From NCBI GenBank assembly GCA_949710005.1, contig OX453277.1:1897501-1961500 (forward strand): 64,000 bases of DNA. Reading direction: 5' to 3'. Positions within the stretch are counted from its first letter, which is position 1. Every line of letters begins with the position of its first letter. The DNA comes from Ricordea florida. Its lineage: Eukaryota > Cnidaria > Anthozoa > Corallimorpharia > Ricordeidae. Below are positions 58,601 to 64,000 of the stretch, piece by piece. The notes beneath the pieces are model-generated. The model saw only the letters and a list, made by a program, of their open reading frames with translations. It was not told where the DNA came from and did not search any database. The position numbers were made by a program, and so were the translations under genes.

Positions 58601-59697
58601 AGAAGTTCAGCACATCTACCACGTCGACACAATCTGCGACTTCCTGTATCCTTATATACTGAACAGTATCTCACTCTGATCCTGTTTGATTTATTTACAG
58701 TACAGTAGTGTTCTGACCTTTTTATAGTCCATATTTTATATATAATTGATTATCATAGCATGTAAATAGGACTCTTTTATTGGATCTTATATATTTTTAG
58801 TTCCTTTAATTCATTCCTAGTTTATTTTATACACGACCCCACAAGCTACTTCAGCTTTAATTTTTATCGTTTCAAAATAAAGGTTACTTACTTACTTACT
58901 TACATACTATGCAGTGTGACCATTCCTTAGAAAGCTACTGAACAGTACTGTACTGGTTCTATTTGGTTCAGTCCAGTGTGATTCTATCTTTTTCATCTGT
59001 AGATCAAACCACACAGTGTGACCATTCTTTGGAAAGTTACTGAACAATACTGTACTCTGGTACTGTTTGTTTTACTATACAGTGTGTTTCTAACTTTTTC
59101 ATCTGTGGATCAAACCATGCAGTGTGACCATTCTTTGGAAACTTCTGAACAGTACTGTACTGTGGCACTGTTTGTTTTACTATACAGTGTGGTTCTAACT
59201 TTTTCATCTGTAGATTAAACCATACAGTGTGAACATTCTTGGTAAAGCTTCTGAAAAGTACCGTACCGTGGTACAGTTTAGTTTACTGTGTAGGGTCGCT
59301 CTAAATTTTCCATCTGCGAATTAAACAGAGCAGTGTGGCCACTCTTTGGAAAGCTTTTGAAGGTTACTGCACTGTGGTACTGTTTGTTTTGCAATACGGT
59401 GTATGTCCTTATTCTCATATGGAGTCTTTTAAAACTGAAGCTACTCAACAGTGCTTTGTTGTAGCTCCCTCCTGTGGTTTTTTTCTTGTTCGTTTTAGTT
59501 TTTCTAATGGTTTCTTTAATCCTGGGTACATCAGACGTCATTCTTCCTTAACCTATTTTAGTTACCACATCAAGTACATGTTTATAGGCGATGGTATCAA
59601 GGAAGAGGTGGTTAAGATAATTACACAGCTAAGACAATCCTTGCAGGTTCGGCTCCGGTTTATGACACAGACTGTGAAAAGAGACGATGGCTCCTGA
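37611..59697 (+). CDS. MED23: Mediator complex subunit 23, 40 coding exons
   Basis: Exons: 37611-37661, 38487-38518, 38661-38748, 39526-39650, 40775-40886, 41333-41431, 41563-41625, 42830-42871, 43341-43410, 44100-44212, 44558-44653, 44882-45082, 45692-45778, 46037-46093, 46744-46827, 47049-47110, 47709-47788, 48676-48850, 49147-49289, 50291-50465, 51088-51178, 51399-51471, 52138-52204, 52558-52685, 53174-53240, 53328-53381, 53725-53833, 53956-54027, 54864-54974, 55063-55122, 55456-55569, 55909-56008, 56162-56260, 56604-56634, 56960-57063, 57175-57425, 57708-57955, 58156-58276, 58560-58645, 59562-59697. Total 4077 nt, 1358 residues, close to the vertebrate length, in phase throughout. Hallmarks are DRNACLLPAY, DFVDTFRP, PLKGLLPYDK, LLWHHLSSHLIFFVLFQFAS, LVETYSRLLVYMEIESLGIK, FKSHAWGILHTLLEMFSYR, CDWRFNEFPNP, IYFGNVCLRFLP. 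MED23 is a HEAT-like helical Mediator tail subunit that links activators such as Elk-1 to RNA polymerase II in the nucleus. The C-terminus is shorter than in vertebrates. Confidence 0.97.
38169..38311. repeat. Foldback element in MED23 intron 1
   Basis: The left arm has TCATATCACCCCACACTTCA and TGCATGCTGT. The right arm has the near-complement ACAGCATGCATAATGAAG and GGGGTGATATGGAAATC. The loop is about 70 nt. No clear target duplication. Confidence 0.6.
39027..39417. mobile_element. Non-autonomous CAGGG element, 6-bp TSD (MED23 intron 3)
   Basis: Ends are CAGGGCTAAAAATTGGC and the complement-like TTAATTTTTAGCCCTG. Flanks are TGAATA (39021-39026) and TGAATG (39418-39423), a 5-of-6 match. 391 bp with no ORF. 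Confidence 0.65.
39672..39820. repeat. Foldback element in MED23 intron 4
   Basis: The left arm TGTTGTGGTTCAATTTTATG and ATTTTATTTTCCTTTGTTT pairs with AAACAAAGGAAAATAAAATT and AAAATTGAGCCACAACATG. The short loop is near 39735-39760. Confidence 0.6.
40942..41041. repeat. Inverted-repeat fragment in MED23 intron 5
   Basis: GTAGTCTCCTTCGCAGGC and TGGCTCATCACGCAACAC pair with GATGAGCCACACAACAGC and GCAAAGGAGACTAC. The frame running on from exon 5 (to 41201) only reflects intron sequence that happens to stay open. Confidence 0.55.
41806..42690. mobile_element. hAT-like element (family A), second copy
   Basis: It shares the left-end phrase GATGGTGCGATTTTGCACAA and TTGACCTCAAAT with the copy at 12851, and a right end of the type GCGCCCTATCTGATGGCC. 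It is bounded by TAATAAAA at 41798-41805 and 42691-42698, a perfect 8-bp duplication typical of hAT. No transposase frame remains. It lies in MED23 intron 7. Confidence 0.7.
42872..43340. other. MED23 intron 8, nothing recognised
   Basis: AT-rich intron with no repeat edges or frames of note. Confidence 0.4.
43493..43625 (+). repeat. Single-arm copy of the 18621-18881 foldback family
   Basis: Contains AGGGCTAACGCTCGAAACGT, CTTATGGTGGTATAACTTAC and CAATTCCCCACCAACGCAAC, matching the right arm and outer segment of the foldback element in the exchanger. It lies in MED23 intron 9 and has no left arm. Confidence 0.6.
45158..45414 (+). repeat. Two-copy tandem duplication in MED23 intron 12
   Basis: Units at about 45158-45275 and 45276-45414 each contain TCAAGTAGACCTTTGAGGTT, TCAAAATCTTG and ATTTTGTTCCTAACTGT. 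The second unit has an internal insertion of about 20 nt. Confidence 0.7.
46111..46255. mobile_element. Short CAGGG element, 6-bp TSD (MED23 intron 14)
   Basis: The left end is CAGGGCTTAAAGTAATTTTT and the right end is CCTATTTTGAGCCCT. TAGTTA occurs at 46105-46110 and 46256-46261, a perfect 6-bp duplication. 145 bp, non-coding, starting 18 nt after the exon 14 donor. Confidence 0.7.
46844..47075 (+). repeat. 127-bp duplication copying the acceptor and start of MED23 exon 16
   Basis: Sequence from CATAATT at 46844 is repeated at 46971, including the pyrimidine tract, the CAG acceptor and the first 30 or so exon bases. The real exon 16 begins at 47049. The upstream copy begins at 46922 and, joined in phase to exon 15, reads AENEKVALRPSLKLFLS then stop at 46975. 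It is therefore a decoy acceptor whose use would truncate the protein. Confidence 0.75.
47111..47511. other. First part of MED23 intron 16, nothing recognised
   Basis: The minus-strand frame at 47116-47391 is serine-rich but has no domain and no splice partners; treated as chance. Confidence 0.35.
47512..47656. repeat. Near-perfect foldback in MED23 intron 16
   Basis: The arms pair GGCATATAATTCATGGTAGG with CCTACTATGAATTATATGCC, and GGGGTATACAAGGGTTTACA with its complement. The loop is only a few bases, near 47580. MITE-like, with hairpin potential in the pre-mRNA. Confidence 0.7.
47837..48433 (+). mobile_element. CAGGG-type element, 6-bp TSD (MED23 intron 17)
   Basis: The left end CAGGGATGTAAATAA pairs with the right end TTATTTCCATCTCTG. 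CATAAT occurs at 47831-47836 and 48434-48439, a perfect 6-bp duplication. 597 bp. A plus-strand coding-like remnant reads RFKDTVITGTIMDIFKDFIN and continues with KEHLDLLENLKEMRT-stop. That may be transposase debris, but I cannot name the domain. A 14-base G run lies at 47898-47911. Confidence 0.7.
48960..49110 (+). repeat. Degenerate GTCGGTCA-type tandem repeat
   Basis: Short imperfect repeats of GTCGGT, GGTCAGTCGGT and similar, in MED23 intron 18, ending about 35 nt before exon 19. Confidence 0.5.
49390..49860. mobile_element. Inverted-repeat element with internal 50-bp duplication
   Basis: The ends TGGTTTTCATATGTCGGG and CCCGACATATGAAAACCA are perfect complements. Subterminal AATCGGCGATTT and AAATCGCCGAT also pair. 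Inside, GCCGACATCCCAGACAGTAA occurs twice (from about 49567 and 49618). No target duplication is obvious. Frames on both strands are products of the symmetry. MED23 intron 19. Confidence 0.65.
50466..51087. other. MED23 intron 20, nothing recognised
   Basis: AT-rich intron. The minus-strand frame 50663-50950 has no domain or splice partner. Confidence 0.35.
51624..51868. repeat. Inverted-repeat element rich in AACCGTTAGCCG
   Basis: The left end GGGTCTCAATGGGGTTGACC pairs with the right end ATCAACCCGTTGACACCC. AACCGTTAGCC is repeated internally. MED23 intron 22, non-coding. Confidence 0.55.
52697..53050 (-). repeat. 116-bp tandem array, about 3 units (MED23 intron 24)
   Basis: Each unit has TATAGTAAAACAAACAGTAC, ACAGTACTGTTCAGTAGCTT and TTTGATCCACAGATG. 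Spacing between equivalent points is roughly 110-120 bp. It is the reverse complement of the array at 58905-59420. The core is a near-palindrome built on CAGTAC/GTACTG. Confidence 0.8.
54677..54842 (+). repeat. 21-bp minisatellite, about 8 units
   Basis: The unit is AAAGCTGTCTTATATAATTAC with few changes. The array stops about 20 nt before the acceptor of MED23 exon 29, so the intron's branch region is built from repeat units. All frames through it stay open because 21 is divisible by three; it is not coding. Confidence 0.85.
55220..55390 (+). repeat. Degenerate relative of the 18621 foldback family
   Basis: Partial matches: AAAGTGCTAAAGCTCGAAAC, CTACGGTGGTACAACTCTG and ATCAACTCGTTTTT. Too diverged to set ends. 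MED23 intron 30. Confidence 0.35.
56261..56603. other. MED23 intron 33, nothing recognised
   Basis: AT-rich intron with no repeat edge or reading frame of note. Confidence 0.4.
58319..58465 (+). repeat. Degenerate CTCACT tetranucleotide-type repeat
   Basis: Runs of ACTC, CTCG and CACT in MED23 intron 38 create two long open frames on the plus strand that are not coding. Confidence 0.6.
58646..59561 (+). other. U12-type (minor spliceosome) intron of MED23
   Basis: The donor is GTATCCTTAT, matching the U12 donor consensus RTATCCTT. TTCCTTAAC, the consensus U12 branch site, lies at 59544-59552, with the branch A about 10 nt from the TTAG acceptor at 59561. The intron interrupts a phase-2 codon between exons 39 and 40. 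A 116-bp tandem array lies inside it. Confidence 0.88.
58905..59420 (+). repeat. 116-bp tandem array, about 4.5 units (MED23 intron 39)
   Basis: Units repeat CAGTGTGACCATTC, GAACAGTACTGTACT, GTTTGTTTTACTATACAGTG and ATCTGTGGATCAAACCATGC. The last units are more diverged. Same family as 21636 and, inverted, 24015 and 52697. Confidence 0.8.
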
Positions 59698-59876
59698 TCA
59701 GGGGAGACGCGATGGAAGCTCAAACAACAAACGACCAGGGTAGCACGTGATGCAGAATGCGGAAGCGTCTTGGTAGAGGAGCATGAGTGGGGGAGGGTTT
59801 TTGTCAGGGGTAGTCGCGCTGGCTCAGCGGATAGATGCGCGATAAAATTCACCCTACTTCATCAGGATTTAAAATC

Positions 59877-59882
59877 AATAAA
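59877..59882 (+). terminator. Candidate poly(A) signal for MED23
   Basis: AATAAA 180 bp after the stop codon. Further hexamers lie at 60156-60161 and 60187-60192; which one is used is unknown. Confidence 0.4.
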
Positions 59883-60570
59883 CGCAAACAAATTTAGCCA
59901 ACACAAATGAACAAGTAAATACTTCGTAGAAGAACACATCACGCGGGAAAAGTGCTTTCATTAGTTGTTAAGCTACATGCGATAACAAACATTCCCTCAA
60001 AAATTTATCTAAATCACTGTAGGAGTCAAAGACTCTTTTTAGCTACTTTTTTCTAACTTGCTGCCTTGTCTTGTTTAGTCTAGTACTAGTGTACTTAAAC
60101 CAGTTAAGATAGATCCCTCATCCCTCTTTGGTTAGTTACTTTTAAATTGAAGCCCAATAAATTTATAAAGTTTTTCTACGAAACAAAATAAAGGTGGCCC
60201 AAGAAATTTTCAGTTGTTGTTCAGTTTTTGTTGTAGTTATACAGGAATTATTTTGGCGAGGAACGTTTTAATACAAATTTTATCTCAGAACCAATAAACA
60301 GTAATACATTTCCTTATTATATAGGCGATGTTTCTTCATGTTAAATGACGTGCTAATCCGTGCTAATGCTAAAGATATTTCTTGATTCCGAAACAGATCA
60401 GTCATACTCGTAATACGCCTTGCTTCCAAGTAGCGTACAGATTTCCGCTGTCTGGACTGAAACCAGGAGCCTGCACTATTTACTTCTGCATACGAACATT
60501 TGAAGTTGCCACGTGCTACTTGACAATCCTAAAATTGCGACTCAGCTGATAATTTCATAGACGGTTCTTA

Positions 60571-61222
60571 GGGCCTGATTACATGGCGAATTTCAGCCCG
60601 GGCTGAAATTTTAGCCCGGCCAACCAGGCTGAAGTTTCAGCCCGGCTTCTGAAACAAATCCTCTTAAAATCAAATTGTCGATTACATGGAGAGGGATTCA
60701 GCCCGGGCTAGAAATCTTAGCCCGGTTTTTAAAACCGGGCTAGGATTTTCAGCCCGGCCAAACGGGCCTGAAAATCTGAAAAAATCTCATGTAATCGAAA
60801 CGGAATTTCAGCCCGGGCTGAAAAATGAGCTTGGACATGCGCAGTGATTTTGTTTTCCAGGAAACAAGATGGCTGCCGCTACAAAGGAGAAGCTATTTCA
60901 ATGGAGTAAAGGAGATAAAATAGAGAATCTTATTCCTTGCCTCGCAAATTTCAAAGCTCAGATGGAGTATAAGAACATCGACATCAATGCAGACAAGGTT
61001 AAACAGTATGAGGCTGTTAGAGAAGCCATGGCTCGCATTTATGAAGAATAACCGACTTTCTTCACGATTCGCTAGTCTCGGCGTCATTTTGATTCTCCTG
61101 AGACTGTTCGCGTGCAATTTCATATTTGGCGCCGAGGCTAATATTTCAGCCCGGGCTGAAGTTCGTCATGTAATCGCAACAAAATTTCAGCCCGGGCTGA
61201 AATTCGCCATGTAATCAGGCCC
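60571..61222 (+). mobile_element. Non-autonomous Harbinger-type element with TTA duplication
   Basis: Ends are GGGCCTGATTACATGGCGAA and its exact complement finishing TCAGGCCC at 61222, flanked by TTA at 60568-60570 and 61223-61225. Inverted repeats of about 40 bp include TTTCAGCCCGGGCTGAAATT, itself palindromic. GCCCGG-rich copies of this palindrome recur at about 60640, 60700, 60740, 60810 and 61145. It encloses one ORF at 60869-61051. PIF/Harbinger elements use 3-bp TTA/TAA targets and have a separate Myb-like protein, which fits. Confidence 0.82.
60869..61051 (+). CDS. Short Myb/SANT-like DNA-binding protein inside the Harbinger element
   Basis: 60 codons beginning MAAATKEKLFQWSKGDKIEN, with LIPCLANFKAQMEY and later KQYEAVREAMARIYEE. 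The start ATG has good context (AAGATGGC). The pattern of a Trp plus a leucine-rich helix and the VKQYEAVREAMARIYEE helix resembles the first part of the Myb/SANT-like domain that binds Harbinger ends. Autonomous partners are longer, so this is probably a truncated N-terminal piece; the transposase is absent. It could still bind the GCCCGG repeats of its element. Confidence 0.5.
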   Translation: MAAATKEKLFQWSKGDKIENLIPCLANFKAQMEYKNIDINADKVKQYEAVREAMARIYEE

Positions 61223-61693
61223 TTACTGGAGAATGGGTTCACTAGCCACTTTGAATCAGGGGTGTAGCTACCTGTATGCACGGACGCAAAACAAAATTAA
61301 ATAAACGAGTTGAATTCCAATTAGAAAGTAAGTACGGTCAGGAATCAGGCGTTTATGAAGGATGTGAAGAGGTTCTTATTTCAGGCTGCCCAGTTTTTGA
61401 TAGATGCTAGAGAGGTCGCTTTGTAAATTTGGGTTGGTGTGTGTGTGTGCGGGGAAATGAATGGGACACTGAATGTTTTACTTGAATTGGATGAGGTGGG
61501 CTTTAAAATATTCCGATTTTCTGTGGGAAGATATAAAAAATATTATACTTTGGGCAATTTCTCACCCAGCCCCCTCCCCCTGATAAATAATAAATCGTTC
61601 CTAAAATGTAAGAAAATGATTCAGGAGTGAATGTAGAGACTTTAAGCTTTGTATTAATTGAAGTGCTAGAAAGTCCGCTGAAGATAGTACAGT

Positions 61694-62457
61694 ATGACAA
61701 GTTCCCATCCTCCTCTACGAGATGCAATTGAGCTACGATATATTGCTTGTGTTTACAAAATGTCCGCTGAGAAACGTGGGTGAGTACGACACTATTGATG
61801 GCTTCTCTGTAAACTTTATGGCTAAAGTACTCATAGTAATACTGTTCCAATGACAGGTTGAAGCTTCACTCCATTATAGAGAAGCTCTCTGAACAGTGTG
61901 AGAGAAATAGCCCTTCTCACGTAAGTAACTTAAGAGCGGCTCTCTGTAAATATCGAGAATTCGCCGTCAAAACTGAAATTTCGAATACCTTCATATTTGG
62001 TCAGAAAAACCCCTTTGGTAAAACATTTATGAAAATTATAATCAAAGTTTCCAAAGAGTTTCCTTTTTGGAGAAACTGGGCAAAAAGTGAAATACCGTGT
62101 CAACGTCACAGCCGACATCAAAAATTCGTGCGAATTAGCACTTTTTCAAATCACTTGGAAACAAAAAACGGGTCAACTTAACGCGATAATCTTTTGCAGG
62201 TGAGTAAGGTATCACCAGATGAACCCGAAAATGTAGAACTATTTGAAAATACTGATTTTTCAGACATCGGGTTTAAAGCGCCGAGATTCCTAGTCTTAGC
62301 GCATAGGAAAACGCTGAAAATTAAGGAAACTTTGAAAGTAAAAATCGCATACTGGTACATCGAAATTCATAACAAAATTTACATCAGAGGAAAGCTCTAT
62401 TGCTGTACTTTAACATATAAAAAATCTGGCTTGGGCAATTCAAAGGCCACCGCTTGA
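61694..62457 (+). CDS. Unrecognised three-exon gene candidate, 136 residues
   Basis: Exons 61694-61779 (ATG, donor GTGAGT), 61857-61920 (acceptor ACAG, donor GTAAGT) and 62200-62457 (acceptor TTTTGCAG, stop TGA) join in phase. The product begins MTSSHPPLRDAIELRYIACV, contains LHSIIEKLSEQCERNSPSH and a charged middle (SPDEPENVELFENTDFSDI). The last third is lysine-rich and less protein-like, so the true third exon may end earlier. I do not recognise a family. The splice sites of the first two exons are good; overall support is modest. Confidence 0.35.
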
Positions 62458-64000
62458 GAGAGGTAAACGCATTGTGAATTTTCATGTGTTTACATAAAAG
62501 GAATTGCAACTGTCACGCAAGCACAAGAAAGCACATTTTTAGATCCGTTTTATAAAATCTTAGTTGTGGATGTAAAAAACCCTTTCTCAAATGCGAAATT
62601 TAAGACTTAATGAATCTCACATATATTTTTATCCATTGTAGCTGAAAATTCCAGGTAAAGCAACTACTAAATTCGTAACCGGAACAATTGAAAGGTCAAA
62701 ATCCATGTCAAGCGTAAACAACACGAAAGTAACACTGAATACAACTCAATCGAAATTTCCCTGAAGGTGCGTTGCTTTGAGATATTTCGGATTTGGATTT
62801 GTGATCCGAGATAACACGGATCATGAAGCATTAAATGAACCGATTTATCCAATCTGGGCAAGGAATCATTGGTTTCTGTGATGAGCCGCGATCCGTGTGA
62901 TCTCGGATCAACGCCGTCGCGATGTATATGGTCTTCTTTTGCAATAAAAGGCACTGTGCTGTTCCGCTCGGAATGGCTGTACACAAGTCTAAGACAGTAA
63001 AGGGCGATAAAAGTATCGACTTTCCTCAGTCAGCACTGATATCTCAGACATCTGGCACTCTTGTTTCCATTGGAAATCGCAAGTACAAAATACAGGGTTG
63101 TTTTTCAGGGGTGGGGGTGTGTCTAGTCTGCGAGACAGATGCTAGTTTTGGCCTGGGGACGGAAAGCGAGAAAAAGAGAGGGGCCCAAGAGCTTTCTTTC
63201 GCTTCTCTTTCCCCGGTTCTTTCTGGCGCCCATTTTCGAGGCCGCTTACAAGGGCGTCCCGAGACCGTGTATTACAAAACGAAAGAATTCTTATTTTGAG
63301 TTTCGTGTAGGCACTTAGAGTGTTGAAGTGCAGAAAATACTAGCCCGCAAAGAAGGTAATGTTAGGTAGCAGCAAGCCAATGATTAAACCAAGGACATAT
63401 TAGAAAATAAAGGTTCTGAACAGGCTAGCCTCTGTATACTGATAGCAATCCAGCGTACCGACAGATAATTCTCTCTAAGTTGGACGCTCCTTCGCTTCCT
63501 TCTATCTACTCGCGCAAGACAGGTGCCACTAAAAGTCAATTAGTGTAACGTGGCAGCAAAAGATTGCAATTTCAAAACCTATAGCGAAAACGAAGCTGTC
63601 TTATGAGATGAGTAAATCCCTATGCGCTAGTTCAATTCACTTGAATGCTTTAAAAAACCACCAGTGAATTCGATTTGCTCCGTTCACTATAAGAAATGCA
63701 TGTTCACGTTTATTAGGTTCTCATACCTGAATGATTGCGATAAATTCATTGTTTATTTTTGAATAGAAACTAACTGGAAGCCTTTTTTCTAGCCATCTGC
63801 AGACGATGAAGGCAGCACATTTCGCAAATTTTGAACGAGAACAGGCGCGGATCTAGAATAAATGGTAACCGATTTCCTAAACGAGCCCCGAAGACGCAAG
63901 TTTCTAGGAGGGTCCGGGGGCATGCTCAACCGGTGAAATTTTTTGGATCTAACTCCCTTAAGTCCCGTTTCCTGGGTCTCTGAGTCATTCAGACAGGATA
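62458..64000. other. Repeat-rich right end of the window
   Basis: Contains a foldback at 62801-62912 and, at about 63110-63260, a dispersed-repeat-like stretch (GCGAGACAGATGCTAG, CTTTCGCTTCTCTTTCCCC). The 125-codon frame 62922-63299 runs across both and is not treated as a gene. Nothing recognised after 63300. Confidence 0.4.
62801..62912. repeat. Foldback with GTGATCCGAGAT arms
   Basis: GTGATCCGAGATAACACGGA at the left and TCCGTGTGATCTCGGATCAA at the right pair with one mismatch over about 20 bp. The loop is about 65 nt. Confidence 0.6.

Noticed and set aside
59805-59850. tRNA A-box-like sequence CTGGCTCAGCGGATAGATGC
   Set aside because: No B box at the right distance and no acceptor stem; at most a SINE scrap in the MED23 3' UTR.
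62922-63299. 125-codon plus-strand frame
   Set aside because: Begins in a foldback flank and runs into a dispersed-repeat-like stretch; no domain.

Overview
The window is eukaryotic nuclear DNA. It has AT-rich spacers, dense short exons with GT-AG introns, and heavy loads of short inverted-repeat transposons, tRNA-derived SINEs and tandem repeats. Gene content, intron density and repeat types suggest a cnidarian, most likely an anthozoan (coral or sea anemone). That is an inference; no species is assigned. There are no bacterial operons, rRNA genes, intact tRNA genes or CRISPR arrays.

Three genes could be reconstructed exon by exon with consistent splice phases. (1) Positions 1294-24302, plus strand: 18 coding exons and 526 residues, a cation/calcium exchanger of the type called NCL in plants, with a signal peptide, two alpha repeats and an acidic cytoplasmic loop without an EF-hand. 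(2) Positions 26355-33297, minus strand: 11 coding exons (one an inferred 31-nt micro-exon) and 437 residues, a secreted M14A zinc pro-carboxypeptidase. All catalytic residues are present, and a lysine at the specificity position predicts a preference for acidic C-terminal residues, as in carboxypeptidase O. (3) Positions 37611-59697, plus strand: 40 coding exons and 1358 residues, a full-length Mediator subunit MED23. Its last intron carries a near-perfect U12-type donor and branch site.

Layout: 1-1293 is intergenic. The exchanger follows, with introns holding SINEs, hAT-like elements, foldbacks and coding-like remnants. At 24.3-26.4 kb is the tail-to-tail spacer with the carboxypeptidase. 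At 34-37.5 kb is a divergent spacer of foldback elements between the carboxypeptidase and MED23. MED23 occupies 37.6-59.7 kb. A non-autonomous Harbinger-type element with a Myb/SANT-like ORF lies at 60571-61222, a weakly supported three-exon gene at 61694-62457, and repeat-rich DNA runs to the end.

The three genes do not form a pathway: one is membrane ion transport, one extracellular peptide digestion, one transcriptional coactivation. The most notable non-genic signal is a set of five elements with CAGGG or CAGTG termini and 6-bp target duplications, alongside a different hAT-like family with 8-bp duplications, and a 116-bp tandem repeat at several intronic sites in both orientations.
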